Part shown: positions 19,011-27,968 of the stretch, in pieces | Layout: every line of letters begins with the position of its first letter | Position numbering within the stretch: the first letter of the stretch is position 1 | DNA from: JBHGAV01 sp041946685 | Lineage (GTDB): Bacteria > Acidobacteriota > Terriglobia > Bryobacterales > Bryobacteraceae | Length of the DNA stretch: 53,776 nt | Direction: 5' to 3' | Assembly: GCA_041946685.1 (NCBI GenBank) | Contig: JBHGAV010000026.1 | Coordinates: forward strand, 1-53,776 | The notes under the pieces: model-generated | What the model saw: only the letters and a program-made list of their open reading frames with translations | Told to the model about the DNA's origin: nothing | Database searches by the model: none | Made by a program: the position numbers and the translations under genes

Positions 19011-20192
19011 CTAGGCCGGGACCTCGTTGCTCAACCCGAAGTGCTTCTGCAGAACCAGCGCCACCGTCCCCCTGAGACGAGCCAGGCCGCCTTCGTGCAC
19101 GGGAACGACCGCGGGCCTGGCGGCTCCAGGCAGCACCTGCGCCGCCACTTCCGCCTCTATCACCGGCCCGAATTGATGCCAGCAGCGTGTCAGATCGCCG
19201 ATGACGAGGATCTGCTCCGGGTCCAATCCGGCGACAATCATACGCATTCCGCGGCCAAGCTGCCAGGCCATGGTCTTGACGGCTTGCGCGGCACGGGCGT
19301 CGCCCTGGTCGGCCAGGCTGAGCAGGTCCAGGAAGCCCATCCCTCCCGCAGGCGGCGGAGAATCGTAGTAGTACCGCAACGCAGCACGGTTGGAGGCGAA
19401 CACCTCCCAGCAGCCCCTGCTGCCGCACCCGCAGAGGGGGCCGGCCGGGTCCAGCGGCACGTGCCCGAACTCGCCGGCCATGCCGCTGGCGCCCCGGGCA
19501 ATCTGCCCATTGGCAAGTATGCCCGCGCCGATTCCTTCCGAGACGGTAACCACCACCAGGTTGCGGCTCCCTAGGTGATCGAACCAGGCTGCGGCGAGCA
19601 CGCAGGCAGTGGCCGCGTTCTCCAGTTCGACCTCCAGCCCGGTGGCCTCGGACACCGGCGTGCGAACGTCGAACTCCGGCCACTTGAGGTTCGGCGCAAA
19701 CACAAGCCGTCCGGAGGCCGGGTCGACCCGCCCGGGCAGGCTGATCCCGATGCCTTCCACCTTCTTCTCCCTGCAAGAATGCAGAAGGTGCTGGATACGG
19801 GAAATCAGCTCATCCACCGCCTGGCGGGGGTCGGACGGCGTGACGATCACCTCTTGAACGGAGAATTTCCCGTTCACGTCGGCCAAGGCGACTGTAGTCT
19901 GCGTCGGACGCAGATCGACGCCGATGATCACGCGGTCGTCGTTGAGTCTGAGATAGGTCGGCCGCCGCCCCCGCGGCAATCTGCCCCTCGGGCCTTCGAG
20001 AACCCAGTGATCCCGGATCAGTTCCTCCACGATCAAGGAGATCGTGCTTCGCTGCAAGCCTGACAGGCGGGCCAAGTCGGCGCGCGATAGAGGCTGTCTG
20101 GTCCTGATCAGGTTCAGAATCACGCGGCGATTTATGTCGCGCACGACCTCGCTGGACGCGACCTGCCAGCGCGTGGATCCAACAGCACGCAT
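19011..20192 (-). CDS. ROK-family transcriptional regulator
   Basis: 393 residues: an N-terminal winged helix-turn-helix (about 20-80: RRVILNLIRTRQPLSRADLARLSGLQRSTISLIVEELI) and a ROK sugar-kinase-like domain (IIGVDLRPTQTTVALADVNG; GIGISLPGRVDPASG; GIGAGILANGQIARGASGMAGEFGH). The zinc motif of ROK proteins is present: GH then CGCGSRGCWEV. This NagC/XylR/Mlc type represses sugar-use genes and is released by a sugar or sugar phosphate. No sugar genes are adjacent, so its targets are elsewhere or include itself. It is followed on the same strand by the metallo-hydrolase. Confidence 0.92.
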   Translation of the reverse strand: MRAVGSTRWQVASSEVVRDINRRVILNLIRTRQPLSRADLARLSGLQRSTISLIVEELIRDHWVLEGPRGRLPRGRRPTYLRLNDDRVIIGVDLRPTQTTVALADVNGKFSVQEVIVTPSDPRQAVDELISRIQHLLHSCREKKVEGIGISLPGRVDPASGRLVFAPNLKWPEFDVRTPVSEATGLEVELENAATACVLAAAWFDHLGSRNLVVVTVSEGIGAGILANGQIARGASGMAGEFGHVPLDPAGPLCGCGSRGCWEVFASNRAALRYYYDSPPPAGGMGFLDLLSLADQGDARAAQAVKTMAWQLGRGMRMIVAGLDPEQILVIGDLTRCWHQFGPVIEAEVAAQVLPGAARPAVVPVHEGGLARLRGTVALVLQKHFGLSNEVPA

Positions 20193-20225
20193 CTTGCACC
20201 AGCTAACAAATATACACGCAGAAGG

Positions 20226-21824
20226 TCAGGCGGAGAGCTCCACAATGCGGGCCAGCTTCACCGCAGGGTTCTCGCGGAGTTGCGCCAGCACCGCCTCGGT
20301 CAACCGCTCGTCGGTCTCCACCACGGCGACCGCCTCTTGCGGCTCCCCAGGCTTCGGAGGCGTCTCATGGCGGCCCAGCGAGAAATTGGCGATGTTGATC
20401 CGGTTGCGGCCAAGCACCGAGCCGACGTGGCCGATGACCCCGGGAACATCCTGGTTCCTCATATAGGTCAGGTGGCCGGCCAACGGCGCCTCACAGTAAA
20501 TGCCATCCACCTGCAACAGACGCGGCTTGCCAAGAACGACGGCTCCTTCCACCGCCGTGAGGCCCGCATCGGTCTCCAGTTCCAGCCGGATCGCATCCAT
20601 GTGGCCGGCCCGGACCTGGTGCAACTCCACCACGCTGAGGCTGCGCTCGGCGGCGATTTGCATGGCGTTCACCAGGTTGGCCTTCTGGCTCAGCCACTGG
20701 TTCAGAATTCCGGTCAGGCCGGCGTTGCGGATCAGGTGTGTGTTGTCCTCGGCCAGTTTGCGCAGGTAGACCAACCTCACCAGCGTGGGACTGCCGGATG
20801 CGATCTGAGCCGCAAAAGCTCCCAGCCTTTCGGCGAGGGAAATATAGGGCTCGATGACCTTGTACTGCTCCGGCGCCAGCGCCGGCATGTTCACGGCATT
20901 GATCGCAATGCCGCTCTGCAGATACTCGACGAGCTGTTCGGCGATGCGCACCCCCACGATCTCCTGGGCCTCCTCGGTGGAGCCGGCGATGTGAGGAGTC
21001 GCCACAACCGAATCCATGGCGAAAAGCGGGTAGTCCGGCGCTGGGGGCTCCTTGTCGAATACGTCCAGAGCCGCGCCCGCGACCTTCCCCGACTCGATGG
21101 CCGCCCTCAGAGCTTCGGCGTCGATTAGCTCGCCGCGCGCGCAATTCACCAGCCGCACGCCCTGTCTCATCCTGGCAAAGGCCTCGGCGGAGATCATGTT
21201 TCGGGTCTCCGGAGTCAAGGCCATGTGCAGCGCGATGTAGTCGGAGACTCCGAACAGCGTATCGAGGCTGACCATCTCCACACTCACGTCCTCAATCACG
21301 CGCGGGCTGACGTAGGGATCCGAGGCCACGACCTTCATCTCGAAGGCCCGCGCCCGGCGAGCCACCTCCCGTCCGATGCTGCCCAGGCCGATCACGCCCA
21401 ATGTCTTGCCCCGCAGCTCGCTGCCCATGAACTTCTTCTTCTCCCACTTGCCGCTCTTGGTGGAAGCGCTGGCCTGCGGGATGGCGCGGGCCATGGCCAG
21501 CATCAAGGCAAGTGTGTGCTCGGCGACCGAAACGGCGTTGCCGCCCGGCGTGTTCATGACGAGCACGCCCGCGGCCGTGGCGGCGGGGATGTCGACGTTG
21601 TCCACGCCGACTCCGGCGCGCCCGACGGCGCGCAGCTTGGGCGCCTGCTCCAGCACCTGCTTGGTCACTTTTACCGCGCTGCGCACGACGAGCGCGTCGG
21701 CGTCAGCCAGGTGCGCCGCGTACTCCTTCGGATTGGATACGATCACTTCCCAGCCGGGCTGGCTTCGAAGGAGCTCAAGGCCAGCCGCAGCCATCGGTTC
21801 AGCAACAAGGATCTTCATGGTCAC
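20226..21824 (-). CDS. serA: D-3-phosphoglycerate dehydrogenase
   Basis: SerA oxidises 3-phosphoglycerate in the first step of serine synthesis. The 532-residue type-I form has the substrate/NAD domains (VLEQAPKLRAVGRAGVGVDNVD; dinucleotide fold GKTLGVIGLGSIGREVARRA; LVNCARGELIDAEAL; catalytic His in VVATPHIAGSTEEA), an ASB domain and a C-terminal ACT domain (VPGVIGHVGSVLGRNRINIANFSLGR) for serine feedback. It begins 3 bp after the stop of the class V aminotransferase, so both are one unit. Confidence 0.96.
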   Translation of the reverse strand: MTMKILVAEPMAAAGLELLRSQPGWEVIVSNPKEYAAHLADADALVVRSAVKVTKQVLEQAPKLRAVGRAGVGVDNVDIPAATAAGVLVMNTPGGNAVSVAEHTLALMLAMARAIPQASASTKSGKWEKKKFMGSELRGKTLGVIGLGSIGREVARRARAFEMKVVASDPYVSPRVIEDVSVEMVSLDTLFGVSDYIALHMALTPETRNMISAEAFARMRQGVRLVNCARGELIDAEALRAAIESGKVAGAALDVFDKEPPAPDYPLFAMDSVVATPHIAGSTEEAQEIVGVRIAEQLVEYLQSGIAINAVNMPALAPEQYKVIEPYISLAERLGAFAAQIASGSPTLVRLVYLRKLAEDNTHLIRNAGLTGILNQWLSQKANLVNAMQIAAERSLSVVELHQVRAGHMDAIRLELETDAGLTAVEGAVVLGKPRLLQVDGIYCEAPLAGHLTYMRNQDVPGVIGHVGSVLGRNRINIANFSLGRHETPPKPGEPQEAVAVVETDERLTEAVLAQLRENPAVKLARIVELSA

Positions 21825-21827
21825 CTC

Positions 21828-23003
21828 TCAGTCGCCCGCCGCGGCGACTTTCAGGCCGGCGGCCTCCGCGTAAACGCGCTGGACGGCAGAGACACCCGTC
21901 CCGAATCGGACCGGGTGGCCGTTGGCGGCCAGAATGAGCTCGAGCTCAGCGACTACTCCGAACAGATCCGCGAAATCGAAGTAGCCAAGGTGAGCGATAC
22001 GGAAAATCTGTCCCTTCATGGAGCCTTGGCCGTTGGCGATAATGGCGCCGAAGCGGTTTCGGAATTCCTTGACGATGACGCCGCTATCGAGACCCTCCGG
22101 GCTTCTGACCGCCGTCACGGAAGAACAGGGCGAATTGGGCGCGAACAGCTTCAGGCCGAGTTCGGTAGCCGCGGCCCGAGTTGCCCGGGCCAGCAGTTGC
22201 GCATTCTCGACCAGCTTGTCCATGCCCACCGACTTGATGTATTTCAGCGCAACGCCCAGGGCGATGATGAGCGACGTGTTGGGAGTCCAGCTCGATTCGC
22301 CCAGAGCCGCGTTCTTCTTTTCCTTCTTGAGGTCGAAGTAGTAGTGCGGCAAGTTCGCCGTCTCGGCCCGCTTCCAGGCCTTGGGGCTGATGGAGAGGAA
22401 GGCCAGTCCGGGTGGAATCATGAAGGCCTTCTGCGAGCCCCCGACCACGACGTCTAGCCCCCAGCCATCGATATCGAGCGGCATGGTGCCGAGGCCCGTG
22501 ATCGCGTCCACGACGAAGATGGCGTCCGTCTTGGCAATGGCCAGCCCCATGGCGCGGACGTCGTGCTGAACGCCCGTCGATGTCTCGGAGGCCTGCACGA
22601 ACACCCCGCGCGTATCGGGATTCGCGGCCAGGGCCGCCTCGACCTGCTCGGGCTTGACCGTGTCGCCGTACTCCGCCTTCAAGACGACGGCATCCAAACC
22701 AAAGGCCTTGGCCATGTCCACCCAGCGCTCGCCGAACTTGCCCGCTGAGCACACGATTGCCTTCTCTCCGCGGGAGAACAGGTTCGAGACCGCCGACTCC
22801 ATGGCGCCCGAGCCGGAAGCCACCAACACCAGCACGTCGTTCGACGTGCCCATGAGTTCTTTCAAGTCAGCCAAGGTCGCGCGGTAGATGTTGCGGAAGT
22901 CCTCCGTACGATGGTGGATGTCGGACCCCATCATGGCGTGCAGGGCCGGCGGATAGAGCGGTGTCGGCCCGGGAGTCAAGAGTCTGGTCTTTCGGATATG
23001 CAT
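21828..23003 (-). CDS. Class V aminotransferase (AGXT/serine-pyruvate type)
   Basis: 391 residues of the PLP fold-type I class V group: N-terminal RLLTPGPTPLYPPALHAMMGSDIHHRTEDF, VLVASGSGAMESAVSNL, FVVDAITGLGTMPLDID, and the PLP-Lys region VVGGSQKAFMIPPGLAF. Family members transaminate serine, alanine, glyoxylate or phosphohydroxypyruvate. Because it directly precedes serA (3 bp apart) and no serC is visible, a role as the phosphoserine or serine transaminase of this pathway is likely but inferred. It diverges from yqeY with only 33 bp between start codons. Confidence 0.9.
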   Translation of the reverse strand: MHIRKTRLLTPGPTPLYPPALHAMMGSDIHHRTEDFRNIYRATLADLKELMGTSNDVLVLVASGSGAMESAVSNLFSRGEKAIVCSAGKFGERWVDMAKAFGLDAVVLKAEYGDTVKPEQVEAALAANPDTRGVFVQASETSTGVQHDVRAMGLAIAKTDAIFVVDAITGLGTMPLDIDGWGLDVVVGGSQKAFMIPPGLAFLSISPKAWKRAETANLPHYYFDLKKEKKNAALGESSWTPNTSLIIALGVALKYIKSVGMDKLVENAQLLARATRAAATELGLKLFAPNSPCSSVTAVRSPEGLDSGVIVKEFRNRFGAIIANGQGSMKGQIFRIAHLGYFDFADLFGVVAELELILAANGHPVRFGTGVSAVQRVYAEAAGLKVAAAGD

Positions 23004-23036
23004 AGCGCTTGGTAGTCCTTTAGAATAACAGACATC

Positions 23037-23483
23037 ATGGCACTTCTAGACCGGATACAGGCGGAGATGACCGAGGCGATGAAGGCCCGCGCCGAGGAGC
23101 GGCTTGGCGCCCTGCGCCTCATCAAGAGCGCCCTGAAGAAGCATGAGATCGACTCTATGAAGCCGCTGGACGAGGCCGCGGAGATGCAGGTGCTCAAGTC
23201 GCTGGTCAAGCAGCGCCAGGAGGCCGCCGAAATGTTCCGGAAGGGCGGCCGTGTCGAGCTGGCCGAGAAGGAAGAGGCCGAACGGCGCCTGATCGAGACC
23301 TACCTGCCGGCCGCCCCGACCGAGGAGGAACTGGATGCGGCCGTCGCCGCGGCCTTGGCCGAGACGGGCATCTCAAGCCTGAAACAGATGGGCCTGGTGA
23401 TGAAGGCCGCGCAGGCCCGGCTGGCCGGCAAGCGGGTGGACGGCAAGCTGCTCAGCGACAAGGTGCGCGCCAGACTGTCCTGA
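23037..23483 (+). CDS. yqeY: GatB/YqeY-domain protein
   Basis: 148 residues matching YqeY in full length: LLDRIQAEMTEAMKARAEER, LRLIKSALKKHEID, LKSLVKQRQEAAEMFRKGGR, YLPAAPTEEEL and the C-terminal GLVMKAAQARLAGKRVDGKLL. The domain is also the tail of GatB, where it contacts tRNA; the role of the free-standing protein is unclear. It is divergent from the aminotransferase, and an acyl-CoA synthetase follows 28 bp downstream. Confidence 0.93.
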   Translation: MALLDRIQAEMTEAMKARAEERLGALRLIKSALKKHEIDSMKPLDEAAEMQVLKSLVKQRQEAAEMFRKGGRVELAEKEEAERRLIETYLPAAPTEEELDAAVAAALAETGISSLKQMGLVMKAAQARLAGKRVDGKLLSDKVRARLS

Positions 23484-23511
23484 CGGTCGGCTACACTGGG
23501 GAATTCCGGCC

Positions 23512-25128
23512 ATGCTCAGCTACGCCAGGGGCGCCGAGGTCCCCGTTCTCGAAAAGACCATTCATGAGGTAGTCGACTGGCAGGCCGCTCGGATGCCGGA
23601 CCACGAAGCCGTGGTCTCACGGCATCAGAACGTCAGGCTCACCTACCGTCAGCTCCAGCAGGAATCGCTGCGGGTGGCGCGGGGCTTGTGGAACCTCGGC
23701 ATCCGGCAGGGTGACAGGCTGGGGATGTGGTCCACAAGCTGTGTGGAATGGATCCAGCTTCAGGTGGCAGCCGGCAGGATCGGGGCGGTCCTGGTCAATC
23801 TGAATCCGGCCTACAGGGTTCTCGACCTCCGGCAGATCCTGCGCCGGTCTCGGATCAAGGCTCTCTTCCTGCATGAGCGGGACCAGCGCGCCGACTACGC
23901 CGCCATTCTGGCCGAGGCGCGCACCGGCGAGAACCTGGCATTGACTGATGTCATTCGTCTCGATACGGAAGACTGGACACGCATGCTGGCCGAGGGCGCG
24001 GATTTTCCCGCGATCGACTGCCGGCCTCACGACGTGGTCAACATCCAATACACCTCCGGCACCACCGGCGTGCCGAAGGGAGTGTTGTTGACGCATCGCA
24101 ACCTGGTCAACAACGGCCATCTGATCGGTGAGAACCTCAAGGCGACTCCGCAGGACCGCATCTGTGCTCCGGTGCCGCTCTACCACTGCTTCGGGTGCGT
24201 GATCGGGGTCATGGTCGCAGCCACTCACGGCGCAACCCTGGTCCTTCCCGCCGCGCAGTTTGAGGCTCAGGCCACGCTGGAGGCCGTCCACCAGGAGCGT
24301 TGCACGGCCCTGTACGGCGTACCTACGATGTTCATCGCCGAGTTCGACCACCCCCGGTTTGCCGGCTATGACCTGAGCACGCTGCGCACCGGCGTGATGG
24401 CGGGATCCCCTTGCCCGATCGAGCTGATGAAGCGGGTAGTGGAGGAAATGCATTGCCCGGAGCTGACCATCTGTTACGGCCAGACCGAGAGCTCGCCCGT
24501 CATCACCATGTCGGCAACGGACGACTCGCTGGATCGCCGTGTCGCTACGGTCGGGCGGCCGCTCCCCAATACCGAAGTGAAAATCGTGGATCAGGCGACG
24601 GGCGAGACGATGCCTGTCGGCGAGCAAGGCGAACTGTGCACCCGCGGTTATCTGGTCATGCGGGGCTACGACGACGATCCGGAGGCCACCGGGAGTGTAA
24701 TCGACCCGGAGGGCTGGCTGCACACGGGGGACTTGGCCGCCATGCGTCCGGACGGCTACTTCCGGATCACGGGGCGCGCCAAGGACATGATCAGCCGGGG
24801 AGGCGAGAAGATCTACCCGAGGGAGATCGAGGAGTTCCTGCACCGGCATCCCAAGGTGGCTGACGTCTACGTTGTCGGCCTTCCGGACAAGCGGCTGGGG
24901 GAATCCGTTCTGGCCTGGATCAAGCTGAGGAACGGAACAACGGCAACGGCCGCAGAGATCAGGGAGTTCTGCCGCGACAAGATCGCCTATTTCAAGATCC
25001 CGCAACACATCCGCTTCGTGGACTCGTTCCCCATGACTGCCAACGGCAAGGTGCAGAAGTACCTGATCCGGGAGCAGGAGATTCGCGACCAGGGGCTGGA
25101 GGGGGTGGCGGGAATCGCCACCGCCTAG
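23512..25128 (+). CDS. AMP-forming acyl-CoA synthetase
   Basis: 538 residues of the adenylate-forming superfamily. The AMP motif is YTSGTTGVPKGVLLTHRN, followed by PLYHCFG, ICYGQTESSPV (A5), GWLHTGDLA (A7), GRAKDMISRGGEKIYP (A8) and the catalytic Lys in TANGKVQKYLI (A10). It activates a carboxylic acid, probably a medium or long fatty acid judging by similarity to FadD-type enzymes. Its stop shares bases with the convergent dnaJ stop (CTAG at 25125-25128). Substrate chain length cannot be read from sequence. Confidence 0.93.
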   Translation: MLSYARGAEVPVLEKTIHEVVDWQAARMPDHEAVVSRHQNVRLTYRQLQQESLRVARGLWNLGIRQGDRLGMWSTSCVEWIQLQVAAGRIGAVLVNLNPAYRVLDLRQILRRSRIKALFLHERDQRADYAAILAEARTGENLALTDVIRLDTEDWTRMLAEGADFPAIDCRPHDVVNIQYTSGTTGVPKGVLLTHRNLVNNGHLIGENLKATPQDRICAPVPLYHCFGCVIGVMVAATHGATLVLPAAQFEAQATLEAVHQERCTALYGVPTMFIAEFDHPRFAGYDLSTLRTGVMAGSPCPIELMKRVVEEMHCPELTICYGQTESSPVITMSATDDSLDRRVATVGRPLPNTEVKIVDQATGETMPVGEQGELCTRGYLVMRGYDDDPEATGSVIDPEGWLHTGDLAAMRPDGYFRITGRAKDMISRGGEKIYPREIEEFLHRHPKVADVYVVGLPDKRLGESVLAWIKLRNGTTATAAEIREFCRDKIAYFKIPQHIRFVDSFPMTANGKVQKYLIREQEIRDQGLEGVAGIATA

Positions 25129-26249
25129 GCAAAGTAGTCCTTCACCTTGTCGAACAGACCCTTTTCCTTGGGCTGGTTGTCCGCCGGAAGCGTCTTGGAG
25201 AGCGCTTCCATGAGTTTTCGCTGCTCCCGCGTAAGCTTGGTGGGGATCCTGACCTCGACGTGCACATAGAGGTCGCCCCGGCTGTTGCCATTCACCCGCG
25301 GCATGCCAAGGTTGCGCAACCGGAACCGGCTTCCGTGCTGGGTTCCTTCCGGAATGGAAAGGGGCGCGGGGCCGTCCAGCGTGGGGATGGAGACCTCGGC
25401 GCCCAAGGCGGCCTGGGTGATGCTGAGCGGGATAGCGCAGTGAAGGTCGTTTCCGTCCCGCACAAAGACGGGATGCTCCTTGACCTTGAGGACGACGTAG
25501 AGATCTCCAGGCGGGCCGCCGTTATATCCGGCCTGTCCCTCCTGCGTCAGTCTCAGATGCGTACCGTTGTCCACTCCGGGGGGCACATTGACCTTGAGGC
25601 GGCGCTCGGCGCGGACTGCCCCCTGGCCGCGACATTGCGCACAAGCCTGGCGGATGATCTTGCCGCTGCCGCCGCATTGCGCGCAGGTCCGGCGAATGGA
25701 AAGGAAGCTCTGCTGATAGATGACCTCGCCGCGTCCCCGGCAGGTTTGGCAGGTCACCGGCCCCGAGCCGGGTTCGGCCCGGCTGCCCTGACACCGAGAG
25801 CAGGTCTCCTCTCGCGGGATCAGGATCTCGGCGCTCATGCCGCGGTAAGCGTCCTCGAAGCTGATCTCGAGGTCGTAACGCAGGTCCTCGCCCTTGTGAG
25901 GTCGCGATCGCCGCCTGGCGCCTCCGCCGAACAGGTCTCCAAAACCAAAGACGTCTCCGAAGATGTCGCTGAAGTCGGCGAAGATGTTCGGATCAAAACC
26001 CGGGGTCCCGCCGCCGGCTGAGGCGCTGAGGCCTTGATGGCCGAAGCGATCGTAGGTGGCGCGCTTGCTGGAGTCGCCAAGGACGCTATAGGCCTCGGCC
26101 GCCTCCTTGAAGTTCTCCTCGGCCTCCTTGTTGCCGGGATTGCGATCCGGATGATACTGAAGCGCCAGCTTCCGGTAGGCGCTCTTGATCTCCTGAACGT
26201 CGGCGTCCCGCCCGACTCCGAGGACTTCGTAGTAATCCCGCTTGCTCAC
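25125..26249 (-). CDS. dnaJ: Chaperone protein DnaJ
   Basis: DnaJ stimulates DnaK and binds unfolded proteins. The 374-residue protein has a J domain (residues 1-70, HPD in LQYHPDRNPGN), a Gly/Phe region (FDPNIFADFSDIFGDVFGFGDLFGGG), four zinc repeats (CSRCQGSR, CQTCRGRG, CAQCGGSG, CAQCRGQG) and the C-terminal substrate domain. The first zinc repeat ends in SR rather than the usual SGA-type GxG, but all four CxxC pairs are intact. The start is GTG 26249, overlapping the grpE stop as GTGA. Third gene of hrcA-grpE-dnaJ; dnaK is not in the window. Confidence 0.95.
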   Translation of the reverse strand: MSKRDYYEVLGVGRDADVQEIKSAYRKLALQYHPDRNPGNKEAEENFKEAAEAYSVLGDSSKRATYDRFGHQGLSASAGGGTPGFDPNIFADFSDIFGDVFGFGDLFGGGARRRSRPHKGEDLRYDLEISFEDAYRGMSAEILIPREETCSRCQGSRAEPGSGPVTCQTCRGRGEVIYQQSFLSIRRTCAQCGGSGKIIRQACAQCRGQGAVRAERRLKVNVPPGVDNGTHLRLTQEGQAGYNGGPPGDLYVVLKVKEHPVFVRDGNDLHCAIPLSITQAALGAEVSIPTLDGPAPLSIPEGTQHGSRFRLRNLGMPRVNGNSRGDLYVHVEVRIPTKLTREQRKLMEALSKTLPADNQPKEKGLFDKVKDYFA

Positions 26250-26839
26250 TTTTCCGCTTTTTTGTCAGAAGAAGGGGCCACCGCGACCCTTACCAGCGCC
26301 GGGCGCAACAGCCTGCCCCGGAAGTTGTAGCCCTTCTGGAGCTCTGCCAGGATGGCGTGCTCCTCGGCCTCCGAGGTCTCCCGCATCTCGAGGGCGTGGT
26401 GCAGATGCGGGTCGAACGTCTGACCTTCGGCGGGGATCGGCTCCAGGCCCAACTTCTGAAGCTCCGATGCAAAGCGTTGGCCAATCAACGCCATGCCTCT
26501 GGCATACTCCGCATCGGAACAGCCGGCGGCCAGCGCGAGCTCGAAGCTGTCCAAGACCGGCAACAACTGGCGAATGGCTTCCATGACGGCGTAGTCGCGC
26601 AGCTCCGACTTCTCGCGATCGACGCGCCGCCGGTAGTTCTCGAATTCGGCCGTCCGCCTCAACAGGCGATCCTGCAGCTCGGCCTTTTCCTCGACCAGAT
26701 GGTCGCGCTCGGCGGCGACCGCCGCGAGTTGCGCCGCCGGGTCCAAGACCGCCACTTGATCCGCATTCTCTGCGGGTTTCTGCTCCGATCCCGGCGTGCC
26801 GGGGTTGGCGGAGACTTCTGCATCTTTGTTAGCCATCAT
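26246..26839 (-). CDS. grpE: Nucleotide exchange factor GrpE
   Basis: GrpE releases ADP from DnaK. From ATG 26839 (or the next codon, ATG 26836) the product is about 197 residues: an acidic, disordered start (NKDAEVSANPGTPGSEQ), a long coiled coil (LAAVAAERDHLVEEKAELQDRLLRRTAEFENYRRRVDREKSELRDYAV in pieces), then the beta-domain with HHALEMRETSE and GYNFRGRLLRPALVRVA. A longer frame from 26896 overlaps hrcA and is unlikely. Placed between hrcA and dnaJ. Confidence 0.93.
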   Translation of the reverse strand: MMANKDAEVSANPGTPGSEQKPAENADQVAVLDPAAQLAAVAAERDHLVEEKAELQDRLLRRTAEFENYRRRVDREKSELRDYAVMEAIRQLLPVLDSFELALAAGCSDAEYARGMALIGQRFASELQKLGLEPIPAEGQTFDPHLHHALEMRETSEAEEHAILAELQKGYNFRGRLLRPALVRVAVAPSSDKKAEK

Positions 26840-26864
26840 TGACACTTTCAGGTTAACAGACCGC

Positions 26865-27902
26865 TCAGGAAGGGAGGTTCTGAAGCGTGCGCGCAACGCC
26901 GCAGACCGCGGACATGACCTTCTCGTAGTGCATTCGCATCGGGCCGAGCACGGCTACCTTGGCGGCAATTCCGCGGGCGGAGGCCACGTTGACCCCGATC
27001 AAAGACAGCTCCTTCATCGCCGGGTGGAGATCGCCCAGCCCAACCTGCACCCGCACCTCGCCTGACGGCTCCTCCAGAAAGCGGTCCAGCAGTTGAAGGA
27101 TGCGCTTCTTCTCCTCCAGCGCCTGGAGCAGTTCACGCATCTTCTCCCGCGTAAGGTGCAAATCCAAGGCAATCAGGTACGAAGCTCCGTCCATGTGCAC
27201 GGCCGGCCCGAGGTCCACGTCCAGCAGGCCCCTTGCAAACAGCATGCTGAGCCGTTTCAGCAGCGCATCGTAGTAGGCGCCTTGCAGTTGCAGTCTGCGC
27301 TCAAGCTCCAGGCGAATCTCGGAAATTGTCCAGCCGGCGAAGTTCTGATTGAGATAGTTGCGGATCGACAGGAGCTCGTCCGCGGTGGCCTCCTGGTCCA
27401 GGGTTACGATACGGTTCCTGACGATTCGATCGCTGGTCACCACAATGACCAGCACCCGCCGCTCCGCCAGCGGCAGGAGCTGGATCTGATTCAGCGTCTG
27501 GCTCGACGGAGGGATGGCCGCCGCGATGCCGACATTCCGGGTGAGGTCCATCAGCACTCTGCTGGATCTCTCGATTCCCTGCTCCAGGCTCTCCACACCG
27601 CTGAAAGCAGCCTGCAACCGCTGAAGCTCCGCCGCGGAAGGCTGCCGGACATTCAATTCCTGCACGAAGTAACGAAAGGCCTTCTCGGTGGGGACCCGCC
27701 CGGCGGAGGTATGGGGTTGCGTCAAGTATCCTTCCTCCACTAGGTCCGCCATGACGTTGCGGATCGTGGCGGCGCTAAGCTCCTCGCCCCTGCGCCGGGA
27801 AACGGTTCGCGATGCGACCGGCTCCGCCGTCTCGATATACTCCCTCACAATGGCGCCCAACACGCCAGCCATGCGCGGTGTCAGCGGTGCATGCTCCCCC
27901 AT
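26865..27902 (-). CDS. hrcA: Heat-inducible transcription repressor HrcA
   Basis: HrcA represses class I heat-shock genes by binding CIRCE and is activated by GroEL. The 345-residue protein has the N-terminal winged helix (LTPRMAGVLGAIVREYIETAEPVASRTVSRR, LSAATIRNVMADLVEEGYLTQPHTSAGRVPTEKAFRYFV in pieces) and the C-terminal GAF-like domain (VGIAAAIPPSSQTLNQIQLLPL; LIGVNVASARGIAAKVAVLGPMRMHYEKV). It starts at ATG 27902 immediately downstream of a palindrome and leads grpE and dnaJ. Confidence 0.95.
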   Translation of the reverse strand: MGEHAPLTPRMAGVLGAIVREYIETAEPVASRTVSRRRGEELSAATIRNVMADLVEEGYLTQPHTSAGRVPTEKAFRYFVQELNVRQPSAAELQRLQAAFSGVESLEQGIERSSRVLMDLTRNVGIAAAIPPSSQTLNQIQLLPLAERRVLVIVVTSDRIVRNRIVTLDQEATADELLSIRNYLNQNFAGWTISEIRLELERRLQLQGAYYDALLKRLSMLFARGLLDVDLGPAVHMDGASYLIALDLHLTREKMRELLQALEEKKRILQLLDRFLEEPSGEVRVQVGLGDLHPAMKELSLIGVNVASARGIAAKVAVLGPMRMHYEKVMSAVCGVARTLQNLPS

Positions 27903-27906
27903 ACGA

Positions 27907-27937
27907 ACTCACACGGGGAATCTTCCCCTGCATGAGT
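27907..27937 (-). promoter_or_regulatory. Palindrome upstream of hrcA, possible operator
   Basis: An inverted repeat with perfect core GGGGAA-TC-TTCCCC (27915-27928) and outer arms ACTCACAC (27907-27914) and TGCATGAGT (27929-27937) that match after allowing a 1-nt offset. It ends 4 bp before the hrcA start. The ACTC/GAGT half-sites recall CIRCE, but the canonical 9-bp arms and 9-bp spacer are absent, so it is either a diverged HrcA site or another control element. Confidence 0.4.
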
Positions 27938-27968
27938 ATTTTAAGAAAAGGGCCGCGGGGGAAGCAAG

